Part shown: in pieces, positions 1-6,115 of the stretch | Numbering within the stretch: position 1 is the first letter of the stretch | How the letters are laid out: each line of letters begins with the position of its first letter | Assembly (NCBI GenBank): GCA_027295745.1 | Contig: JAPUKI010000305.1 | Span: 1 to 11,656, forward strand | DNA length: 11,656 nucleotides | Source of the DNA: Acidobacteriota bacterium | GTDB taxonomy: Bacteria; Acidobacteriota; UBA6911; RPQK01; JADFOI01 | Direction: 5' to 3' | The notes under the pieces: model-generated | What the model saw: only the letters and a program-made list of their open reading frames with translations | Told to the model about the DNA's origin: nothing | Database searches by the model: none | Position numbers and translations under genes: made by a program

Positions 1-1910
1 CCCGAGTGACGCGCCTGGATCTTACAGCCGAGCGACTCCATTCGCTCAGCGAGGCAACACGGGAATTGCTCGCAGACCTCCCACAAGACCGCTCTGTGTT
101 TATCCAGGCCTTTGTGAGCCCGGAGATACCGGAACAATTTGTGCAAACCCGCGAGAACTTACTGGGAGTCCTCAATGAAATTGATTCCATCGGTGGGGCG
201 AGAGTAGAGGTGCTGATCGAAGAAACAGAGTCCTTCACCCAGGCAGCGCGTGATGCCCGAGAAAAGTTTGGAATTACCCCAAGACAGGTGCCAAATCTGG
301 GAAGTGCTCGAGCCGGTTACTCCGAAGCCTTTCTCGGCTTAGCCTTTACTGGGGGAGCTCAGGAACAGGTAATTCCCTTTTTAGACAGGGGGTTGTCTGC
401 CGAATATGAAATCACGCGAAGTATTCGTGTGATTGCCCAAACAGATCGCAAGAAAATCGGAGTTTTGGACACCGAAGCCAAGATCTTTGGCGGATTCGAC
501 TTTCAGACGATGCAAAATACCATGGCATGGTCGGTGGTAGAGGAATTAAAAAAACAGTATGAAGTCGTTCGGGTGACCTCTATCGGGCCCATCCCGGAGG
601 ATCTCGACGGATTGCTCGTCGCTTTGCCCTCTTCCCTCCCGCAGGAGCAAATGGATCGTCTACTCGCCTACATTGAGCTGGGAAATCCTACCCTTCTGTT
701 GATCGATTCCTTACCCGTGATCAATCTCTCACTCAGCCCGTCAGAGCGAGCCGGTGCCAATATCAATCCGTTTCTGGCGCAGCAGAGCGTTCCGCCTGAG
801 GAAAAAGGGGATATTCAACAGTTCATGTCCAAAATTGGAGTCAGTTGGAATTCTGCCAGTATCGTTTGGGATTCCTACAATCCTCATCCCAATCTGGCCC
901 AACTACCTCCTGAATTTGTCTTTGTCGGCAAGGGAAATGAAAACGCTGAAACCTTCGACGACCAGCACCCGAGTAGCGCCAGTCTGCAGGAACTGGTCTT
1001 GTTGTATCCTGGGCAAATCGAGAAGGCAGCCGGCAGCGACTACCAGTTTCAACCTCTGCTGAAGTCGGGGTTTGTCTCTGGACTTTTCAGCTATTACCAA
1101 ATGGTCCAGCAGACCTTCCTGGGGTTACAGGTCATCCACAGTCTTCCTTATCGACCCGATACTAGGGACTACGTCCTGGCTGCCCACATCCAGGGACCGA
1201 AAGAGAGCACTGACGCTGAAGTGGCTACCCAGGAGATCGAGAGCGAGTCCGAGGAGTCCACCGGAGAGGAAGCCGATGAAGCCCCGGCCGCAGCTAAACC
1301 TCTGGACGTCATCATCATCGCCGACCTGGACTTCATTTCCGAGCAATTCTTTCAGATCCGAGCAGGGGGGCTGGAGAACCTCAACTTCGACAACATCACC
1401 TTCTTTTTAAACAGTATCGATGTCCTGGTCGGGGATGAGTCCTTCATCACCTTGCGCAGCAAGCGAGTTCGACACCGAACCTTGGAACGGGTTGAGGCAC
1501 AAACTCGAGACTTTATCGAGGAGCGCGTGAAGAAGGAAGAGGAGGCCGAAGTGGAAGCTGAGCAGGCTCTGACCCAAGCTCAGCAGCGCCTGAATGAAAA
1601 AGTTGAAGAAGTACGGCAACGTCCGGATCTGGACACCCAGACCAAACAGATTATGGCTCAAAATATCCAGGAAGTGGAAAGCCGTCGATTTGAAGTTTTG
1701 AAGGCCAACATCGAAGTGGAAAAAGAAGCAAAAATCGACAGAAGCAAGGAAAACATGGAAGAGCAAATTCGGAGGATTCAAGGCAACATCAAAACATTTG
1801 CCGTTCTGCTGCCTCCCATACCTATCTTTGCTGTGGGCGTACTGATTTTTGTGCGCCGGCAGCGTCGGGAAAGGGAGTCCGCCGCAGCCGCTCGCAGATT
1901 GAGGACATAG
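1..1910 (+). CDS. GldG-like ABC-2 transporter auxiliary protein, 5' end outside window
   Basis: The reading frame is open to the left edge (first full codon at 3) and stops with TAG at 1908-1910, leaving about 635 residues. The first visible residues (RLDLTAERLHSLS) match the stretch that in GldG-family proteins directly follows an N-terminal membrane helix, so the true start and that helix lie upstream; the GTG at 6 is unlikely to be the start. The middle is the GldG/ABC_transp_aux type, with a motif of the YIELGNPTLLLID kind near nt 678-717. An acidic Glu/Ser-rich linker (nt ~1200-1300) interrupts it. A long charged probable coiled coil (nt ~1480-1790) leads to one C-terminal membrane helix (nt ~1795-1855) and a basic tail. 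In Bacteroidota GldG works with GldA and GldF in gliding; elsewhere the substrate is unknown. The periplasmic-facing role is inferred. The downstream DUF4340 gene supports the family call. Confidence 0.85.
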   Translation, partial: RVTRLDLTAERLHSLSEATRELLADLPQDRSVFIQAFVSPEIPEQFVQTRENLLGVLNEIDSIGGARVEVLIEETESFTQAARDAREKFGITPRQVPNLGSARAGYSEAFLGLAFTGGAQEQVIPFLDRGLSAEYEITRSIRVIAQTDRKKIGVLDTEAKIFGGFDFQTMQNTMAWSVVEELKKQYEVVRVTSIGPIPEDLDGLLVALPSSLPQEQMDRLLAYIELGNPTLLLIDSLPVINLSLSPSERAGANINPFLAQQSVPPEEKGDIQQFMSKIGVSWNSASIVWDSYNPHPNLAQLPPEFVFVGKGNENAETFDDQHPSSASLQELVLLYPGQIEKAAGSDYQFQPLLKSGFVSGLFSYYQMVQQTFLGLQVIHSLPYRPDTRDYVLAAHIQGPKESTDAEVATQEIESESEESTGEEADEAPAAAKPLDVIIIADLDFISEQFFQIRAGGLENLNFDNITFFLNSIDVLVGDESFITLRSKRVRHRTLERVEAQTRDFIEERVKKEEEAEVEAEQALTQAQQRLNEKVEEVRQRPDLDTQTKQIMAQNIQEVESRRFEVLKANIEVEKEAKIDRSKENMEEQIRRIQGNIKTFAVLLPPIPIFAVGVLIFVRRQRRERESAAAARRLRT

Positions 1911-1912
1911 TC

Positions 1913-3283
1913 ATGAGTGAAAGGCAGAAAACAATGGCCTGGGCCGGTGGAGCTATCTTATTGCTGGTGCTGGCGTTCCTGACGGCACCGAGAGGGATAA
2001 TCCCGGACGCATTCCTGGATAAAGGCGAGGCCTTTTTTCCTGAATTCACGGACCCTAATCTTGCCACCACCCTTGAGGTCATAGAATTTGACGAAGAGAC
2101 GGCAGCTGCTAGAGCCTTCAAGGTGACCTTTAACCAGGGAAGGTGGACCATACCCTCGCACCATGACTATCCCGCTGACGGAAAAGACCGCTTGTCCAAA
2201 ACGGCTGCCGGCGTTATCGACATCAGGAAAGATGATTTTCGTTCCAACAGCGTGGCAGACCACGAGGCCTGCGGTGTCATTGACCCTTTGGATCAAACAG
2301 TCACCACTCTCAAGGGCCGGGGAAAACGCGTCACAATTAAGGGAGAAAGCGATCAAGTCCTGGCAGACTTGATCATCGGCACCGCGCTGGAAGGCAGAGA
2401 GAACCTCCGATTTGTCAGGATTCCCGATCAGAAGACGGTCTACCTGGCCCGCATCGATATCGACATATCCACCAGCTTTGAAGACTGGATTGAGCGCAAT
2501 CTGCTGCAAGTCAACCAGCGCGACATCCAACAGATTATTTTGAAAGACTATTCGATTAACGAACGGACCGGTACCATCAACCAACGCGATGTCGTCATAT
2601 TCGACAGGACAGATGACACCTGGAACGCTAATGGCATGTCCTCCAACCAAGAAGTGGACTCCACCAAGATCAATGACTTGTTGAGGGCGATCGAGGAACT
2701 CCCCATTGTGGGTGTGCGACCTAAACCGGAAGGTCTGTCGCAGAACCTCAGTCGGTCTGAGGAAGAAAGCACGATTTCTTCTGCAGATGTTCTTTCTCTG
2801 CAGAACAAAGGGTACTACTTCACAAGAGACCGAAATCTGGTCTCCAATGAAGGGGAACTGGAGGTAGGGACAAGTCAAGGGGTCATATACACCCTTCGCT
2901 TTGGGGAGATTCTCTATGGCACTGGTGATACCGTGACAGCGGGCACCGACACCAGCAAAGAAGATGAGGCAGAGAGTGGTCCCGGCGAGAATAGATACCT
3001 GTTTATTTCGACATCGTTCGACCCGAAACAGTTTCCCGAGCCAGCTCAGCCTGGCAGCACAGATTTCCTGAACAAGTCCGAAGAGGATTGGACCGATTCC
3101 GATCGAGAAAATAAGGAGCTCAAGGACAAACACGACGAATGGCAGCAAAAGATGACAGTGGGTCAGGAGCTTTCAAATCAACTGAATGCTCGTTTTGCGG
3201 ACTGGTACTATGTTATTTCTTCAAGTAGTTTCGACAAGGTCCACCTGAAGCGAAGCGATCTGATCAAGAGAAAGGAGACTTAA
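1913..3283 (+). CDS. Membrane-anchored DUF4340 domain protein
   Basis: 456 residues. The ATG lies 2 bases after the upstream TAG, with GAGGA (1901-1905) seven bases ahead as a good ribosome binding site, so the two genes are translationally close and surely cotranscribed. Residues ~8-26 form one hydrophobic helix (MAWAGGAILLLVLAFLTAP) without a convincing cleavage site, so this is probably an N-anchored protein with the rest outside the cytoplasm. Residues ~60-200 look like DUF4340: a TIP(S) segment, then a run with FRSNSVADHEACGVIDP, then a phosphate-binding-like G-x-E-N-L-RFVR stretch. A second repeat-like half follows. An acidic linker lies at ~345-360 and a Lys/Glu-rich segment at ~385-420, and the end reads RFADWYYVISSSSFDKVHL. 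DUF4340 genes often sit beside gldFG-type genes; the biochemical role is unknown. I infer a subunit or accessory of the same export complex. Confidence 0.85.
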   Translation: MSERQKTMAWAGGAILLLVLAFLTAPRGIIPDAFLDKGEAFFPEFTDPNLATTLEVIEFDEETAAARAFKVTFNQGRWTIPSHHDYPADGKDRLSKTAAGVIDIRKDDFRSNSVADHEACGVIDPLDQTVTTLKGRGKRVTIKGESDQVLADLIIGTALEGRENLRFVRIPDQKTVYLARIDIDISTSFEDWIERNLLQVNQRDIQQIILKDYSINERTGTINQRDVVIFDRTDDTWNANGMSSNQEVDSTKINDLLRAIEELPIVGVRPKPEGLSQNLSRSEEESTISSADVLSLQNKGYYFTRDRNLVSNEGELEVGTSQGVIYTLRFGEILYGTGDTVTAGTDTSKEDEAESGPGENRYLFISTSFDPKQFPEPAQPGSTDFLNKSEEDWTDSDRENKELKDKHDEWQQKMTVGQELSNQLNARFADWYYVISSSSFDKVHLKRSDLIKRKET

Positions 3284-3325
3284 CAGCCACGTTAAAATGG
3301 GTGCGAACCCCTCCCCGGAAATCAA

Positions 3326-3364
3326 CAGTGACGTCGCTCACTGAAAGTCAGCCCTCCTTCAGTG
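3326..3364 (+). promoter_or_regulatory. Two mutually exclusive hairpins after the DUF4340 gene
   Basis: CAGTGA (3326-3331) can pair with TCACTG (3338-3343) around a 6-base loop. Alternatively CACTGAA (3339-3345) can pair perfectly with TTCAGTG (3358-3364) around a 12-base loop. Both structures need bases 3339-3343, so only one can form at a time. No strong T-run follows (TCTACTTTAAG), so a classical intrinsic terminator is not shown. It could be a weak terminator for the upstream operon, an attenuator-like switch, or an RNA-end stabiliser. The structure is direct from sequence; the function is inference. Confidence 0.35.
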
Positions 3365-3403
3365 TCTACTTTAAGTGATGAAATCTTTCGTTGATCAAAA
3401 CTT

Positions 3404-3427
3404 TAGCCCTGATTATGCATAAATTCT
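3404..3427 (+). repeat. Left terminal inverted repeat of the element
   Basis: Starts TAGCCCTGATTATGCATA and ends TTCT. Compared with the reverse complement of 3601-3624 it differs only at base 7 (T for G) and bases 19-20 (AA for GG). The core contains the palindrome TTATGCATAA. Confidence 0.7.
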
Positions 3428-3475
3428 CTACTGCAGCGACGATATCATCCGGTGTGCTGCACCGCCAGCGTTGCA

Positions 3476-3499
3476 CGACCCGCAAGCGGGTACCCCTCG
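3476..3499 (+). repeat. Internal direct repeat, copy 1 (24 bp)
   Basis: Begins CGACCCGCAAGCGGG and ends TACCCCTCG. It contains a short stem (ACCCG/CGGGT, loop CAAG) followed by the palindrome GGGTACCC. Copy 2 starts exactly 60 bases later. Confidence 0.7.
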
Positions 3500-3506
3500 G
3501 CTCCTC

Positions 3507-3526
3507 AACGTACTCAAGAGTACGTT
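3507..3526 (+). repeat. Perfect palindrome between the two direct repeats
   Basis: AACGTACTC and GAGTACGTT are exact reverse complements separated by AA. This gives an 8-bp stem if a four-base CAAG loop is left open. It sits in the middle of the element and adds to its foldback character. Confidence 0.65.
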
Positions 3527-3535
3527 TGCGGGGGT

Positions 3536-3561
3536 CGACCCGCACAAGCGGGTACCCCTCG
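3536..3561 (+). repeat. Internal direct repeat, copy 2 (26 bp)
   Basis: Same as the unit at 3476-3499 apart from a 2-base insertion (CA) in the loop, giving a stem of ACCCGC/GCGGGT with loop ACAA. It is also followed by TACCCCTCG. Confidence 0.7.
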
Positions 3562-3566
3562 TGCGC

Positions 3567-3602
3567 CTTGTCAGGCCGGCGCTTTCGCCGCTTCGTGACA
3601 AG
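3567..3602 (+). repeat. Nested hairpin near the right end of the element
   Basis: An outer 7-bp stem, CTTGTCA (3567-3573) with TGACAAG (3596-3602), encloses an inner 5-bp stem, CGGCG (3577-3581) with CGCCG (3586-3590) and loop CTTT. There is no T-run after it, so it is not a standard terminator for the upstream operon. Confidence 0.55.
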
Positions 3603-3624
3603 AACCTATGCATAATCCGGGCTA
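3601..3624 (-). repeat. Right terminal inverted repeat of the element
   Basis: Read on the - strand it starts TAGCCCGGATTATGCATA and ends TTCT, matching the left end at 21 of 24 positions. Its outermost 11 bases plus one flanking base recur exactly at 6037-6048, on the lon stop codon. Confidence 0.7.
3611..3616 (+). promoter_or_regulatory. Possible outward -10 box in the right terminal repeat
   Basis: CATAAT matches the TATAAT consensus at five of six positions and lies 18 bases before the lon ATG. No good -35 box is found at the usual distance. If used, transcription would begin around 3623, giving a very short lon leader. This is weak, sequence-only evidence. Confidence 0.2.
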
Positions 3625-3634
3625 GCCGCCAACC

Positions 3635-6040
3635 ATGAGCAAGAAGAAAACTGACATTTCCGAGGCTGTGGAAGAGGAGAGTGCCAAGCCTCAAGGCGCG
3701 GGCGAAACGGGAGTGGTTCTTGCCGGTGAAGTCTTGCCCACCTCACTTCCCATCATGCCCATCAGGCCTCGCCCTCTTTTTCCAGGCATCCATATTCCCT
3801 TGGCAGTCAGAGAGGATCAGCTCTCTGTGGTGGAGTGGGCATTGGAATCAGCCGGCCAGACTTTGGGGTTGGTACTGGTACGGGATGTGGAAGGAGAGGA
3901 CAGTGCCAAGAACCTTTACCGAGTGGGCGTAGCGGGCAAGATTCTCAAGGCCATCAAGGAGGATCAGGGGAGTGCTCATGTTCTGATCAGCTGCCTGGAA
4001 CGCTTCACCATTCAGGAAGTAGGAGATACCCCCCAGGGACTCTTGGCACGGGTGAAGTACCACCATGCCACTGAACTCTCTCCCAACCAGGAACTGAAGG
4101 CATACGCCATGGCCATCATTTCCACGCTGAGAGAGCTCACCAGCCTCAATCCGCTCCATTCTGAGGCAATCCGACTGTTTCTCAGTCGGTCATCACTGAA
4201 TGATCCAGGAAAGTTAGCAGACTTTGCGGCAAGTTTAACCACAGCAGATGGGAAAGAGCTTCAGGGAATACTTGAGGCCCTTGACGTGCGCCAGCGTATT
4301 GATCGAACTCTAGTACTGCTGAAAAAGGAACTGGAAGTATTCAAGCTGCAGCAGAGGATCACCAAGCAAATTGAAGAGAAGATGACCTCACAACAACGAG
4401 AGTTCTTTCTCAAAGAGCAGCTGAAAGCAATAAAACAGGAACTGGGGCTTGAAAAGGAGGGAAAGGCTGCAGAAATCGAAAAGTTCCAGGAACGGCTGAA
4501 ACATTTAAGCCTCAATCCAGAAGCCCAGCAAGTCGTCGATGAAGAAATGGGTAAGCTGGAAATATTGGAGCCACTTTCTCCTGAGTATATGGTTACCCGA
4601 AACTACCTGGACTGGCTCACGATTTTACCTTGGGGACAACAAAGTCAGGACAACTACGACTTGAAAAGGGCCAAAGAAGTACTCGATCGGGACCATTTCG
4701 GACTGGAAGACGTCAAAATTCGGATCTTGGAGTTTATCGCGGTGGGGAAAATGAAAGGGGACATAGCAGGTTCGATTCTGTGTCTTGTCGGACCTCCAGG
4801 TGTCGGAAAGACTTCGATTGGAATGAGCATGGCCGATGCCCTGGGCCGCAAGTTTTTCCATTTTTCCCTGGGTGGAATGAGAGACGAAGCAGAAATCAAA
4901 GGGCACCGCCGCACTTACATCGGGGCAATGCCGGGGAAGTTTATCCAGGCACTGAAGAGTGTAGGCACCTCTAACCCGGTCATTATGCTGGATGAAATTG
5001 ACAAAGTCGGAGCCTCCTTCCGTGGCGATCCAGCCTCGGCGTTATTAGAGGTCTTGGATGCCGAGCAGAATTCCTACTTTCGCGATCACTATCTGGATGT
5101 ACCTTTCGACCTTTCCAATGTGTTGTTCGTGACAACTGCCAATCAACTTGACACTATTCCGGCTCCCTTGATCGATCGCATGGAGATCATCCGCCTATCC
5201 GGTTATATCTTGGAGGAGAAGGTAGAGATTGCTCGTCGTTACCTGATACCGAAGGCTCTCAAAAACCATGGTCTGAAGAGACAACAGCTGAGCATACGAA
5301 AAGATGCTCTGCTGAGAATTGTGGACGGATACGCACGAGAAGCGGGAGTTCGTTCCTTGGAGAAACAGATCAGGAAAATCATGAGAAAGGCTGCTTTGAA
5401 GTTCTCCGAGAATTTCAAAGGGAAGCTGGTCGTGTCCAAGAGCGATGTGGAAACTTATCTGGGAGGGCCCGTTTTCACACAGGAGGAACTGCTTGAGGAT
5501 CGACCTGGAATCGTGACGGGTCTGGCCTGGACCAACTTCGGCGGCGCGACGCTTCAAATCGAAGCTACGGCCGTGGCCTCGAACCGAAAAGGATTCAAAC
5601 AAACCGGTCAACTGGGTAATGTGATGGTGGAGAGCTCTGAAATCGCCTACTCTTATGTCATGGCTCACCTGGAAGAGTATGGTGCGAAGTCAGACTTTTT
5701 TGACCGGCACTTTGTGCATCTTCACGTACCCGCCGGCTCAACCCCAAAGGACGGGCCTTCGGCCGGGATCACCATGGCAGCATCGCTCATTTCAGTGATT
5801 TCACAGCAGAAGGTCAAGAAGAAACTAGGCATGACAGGCGAGCTCACGCTTACAGGTCGCGTGCTGCCCGTTGGGGGAGTGAAGGAAAAAGTGATTGCCG
5901 CTCGTCGGATCGGGCTTGACACGCTCATCTTCCCGGAGGCGAATGAGAAGGATGTCTCTGAGCTTCCCGACTATTTGCGGAAAGGCTTAACCTTTCACTT
6001 CGCGCGCAACTTTAAAGACGTCCACCGATGGGCTTTCTAG
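3635..6040 (+). CDS. lon: ATP-dependent Lon protease (LonA type)
   Basis: 801 residues, normal for bacterial LonA. This is a cytoplasmic AAA+ serine protease that unfolds and degrades damaged and regulatory proteins. Visible in order: a charged N-tail (1-40); the LON substrate-recognition domain (~41-230, beginning LPIMPIRPRPLFPG); a helical linker (~240-345) with EFFLKEQLKAIKQELG; the AAA+ module with Walker A GPPGVGKT (386-393) and Walker B IMLDEID with Asp453/Glu454; and the protease domain from ~626 (IVTGLAW). Catalytic Ser709 lies in PKDGPSAG and Lys750 in GGVKEK. The domain is intact, so the protein should be active. The ATG at 3635 fits the family's N-terminus, but no Shine-Dalgarno sequence precedes it and the MITE-like element ends only 10 bases upstream. 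No heat-shock operator is recognisable. It stands apart from both neighbouring operons. Confidence 0.97.
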   Translation: MSKKKTDISEAVEEESAKPQGAGETGVVLAGEVLPTSLPIMPIRPRPLFPGIHIPLAVREDQLSVVEWALESAGQTLGLVLVRDVEGEDSAKNLYRVGVAGKILKAIKEDQGSAHVLISCLERFTIQEVGDTPQGLLARVKYHHATELSPNQELKAYAMAIISTLRELTSLNPLHSEAIRLFLSRSSLNDPGKLADFAASLTTADGKELQGILEALDVRQRIDRTLVLLKKELEVFKLQQRITKQIEEKMTSQQREFFLKEQLKAIKQELGLEKEGKAAEIEKFQERLKHLSLNPEAQQVVDEEMGKLEILEPLSPEYMVTRNYLDWLTILPWGQQSQDNYDLKRAKEVLDRDHFGLEDVKIRILEFIAVGKMKGDIAGSILCLVGPPGVGKTSIGMSMADALGRKFFHFSLGGMRDEAEIKGHRRTYIGAMPGKFIQALKSVGTSNPVIMLDEIDKVGASFRGDPASALLEVLDAEQNSYFRDHYLDVPFDLSNVLFVTTANQLDTIPAPLIDRMEIIRLSGYILEEKVEIARRYLIPKALKNHGLKRQQLSIRKDALLRIVDGYAREAGVRSLEKQIRKIMRKAALKFSENFKGKLVVSKSDVETYLGGPVFTQEELLEDRPGIVTGLAWTNFGGATLQIEATAVASNRKGFKQTGQLGNVMVESSEIAYSYVMAHLEEYGAKSDFFDRHFVHLHVPAGSTPKDGPSAGITMAASLISVISQQKVKKKLGMTGELTLTGRVLPVGGVKEKVIAARRIGLDTLIFPEANEKDVSELPDYLRKGLTFHFARNFKDVHRWAF

Positions 6041-6048
6041 CCCGGATT
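6037..6048 (+). repeat. 12-base copy of the element end at the lon stop codon
   Basis: CTAGCCCGGATT is the exact reverse complement of 3614-3625, the outer end of the right terminal repeat plus one flanking base. The TAG inside it is the lon stop codon. The match stops at 6048, so this is either a decayed element end or a coincidence. In a lon transcript reaching from upstream of 3614 the two copies could pair. Confidence 0.5.
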
Positions 6049-6115
6049 TCTCCCTTCAGAGTTCCCCTGTATCCCTGGTTTGCTTCACCGCCTGAATTAT
6101 GCCACTATCCCGCCC

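Larger units (their letters stand above)
3404..3624. mobile_element. MITE-like element, 221 bp, with terminal inverted repeats
   Basis: The ends are 24-base inverted repeats matching at 21 of 24 positions, both beginning TAGCCC and sharing the core GATTATGCATA. TA sits at both outer ends (3404-3405 and 3623-3624), as expected if a TA target was duplicated by a Tc1/mariner/IS630-like mechanism; it may instead belong to the repeat itself. The inside has no convincing gene. It is packed with hairpins (3450-3464, 3479-3492, 3507-3526, 3539-3554, 3567-3602) and two copies of a ~25-base unit spaced exactly 60 bases apart. This is the form of a non-autonomous, foldback-rich intergenic repeat. No transposase is in the window, so the mobilising family is unknown. 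The element ends 10 bases before the lon ATG. Confidence 0.65.

Noticed and set aside
1958..3148. Long 396-codon open frame on the - strand within the DUF4340 gene
   Set aside because: It is a shadow of the well-supported + strand gene: its translation is low in recognisable motifs and no ribosome site was seen.
3391..3419. TTGATC and TATGCA with 17-base spacing as a promoter at the left end of the element
   Set aside because: Only four and three of six consensus bases match, and it would fire through the whole foldback element; too weak to list as a feature.
3391..3615. Short open frame of 74 codons on the + strand inside the repeat element
   Set aside because: It is made of the palindromic repeats, has no recognisable protein features and no ribosome site; it is a by-product of the hairpins.
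3428..3694. Opposite-strand frame of 88 codons over the element and the lon start
   Set aside because: It crosses the lon coding start and translates repeat DNA; no family resemblance.
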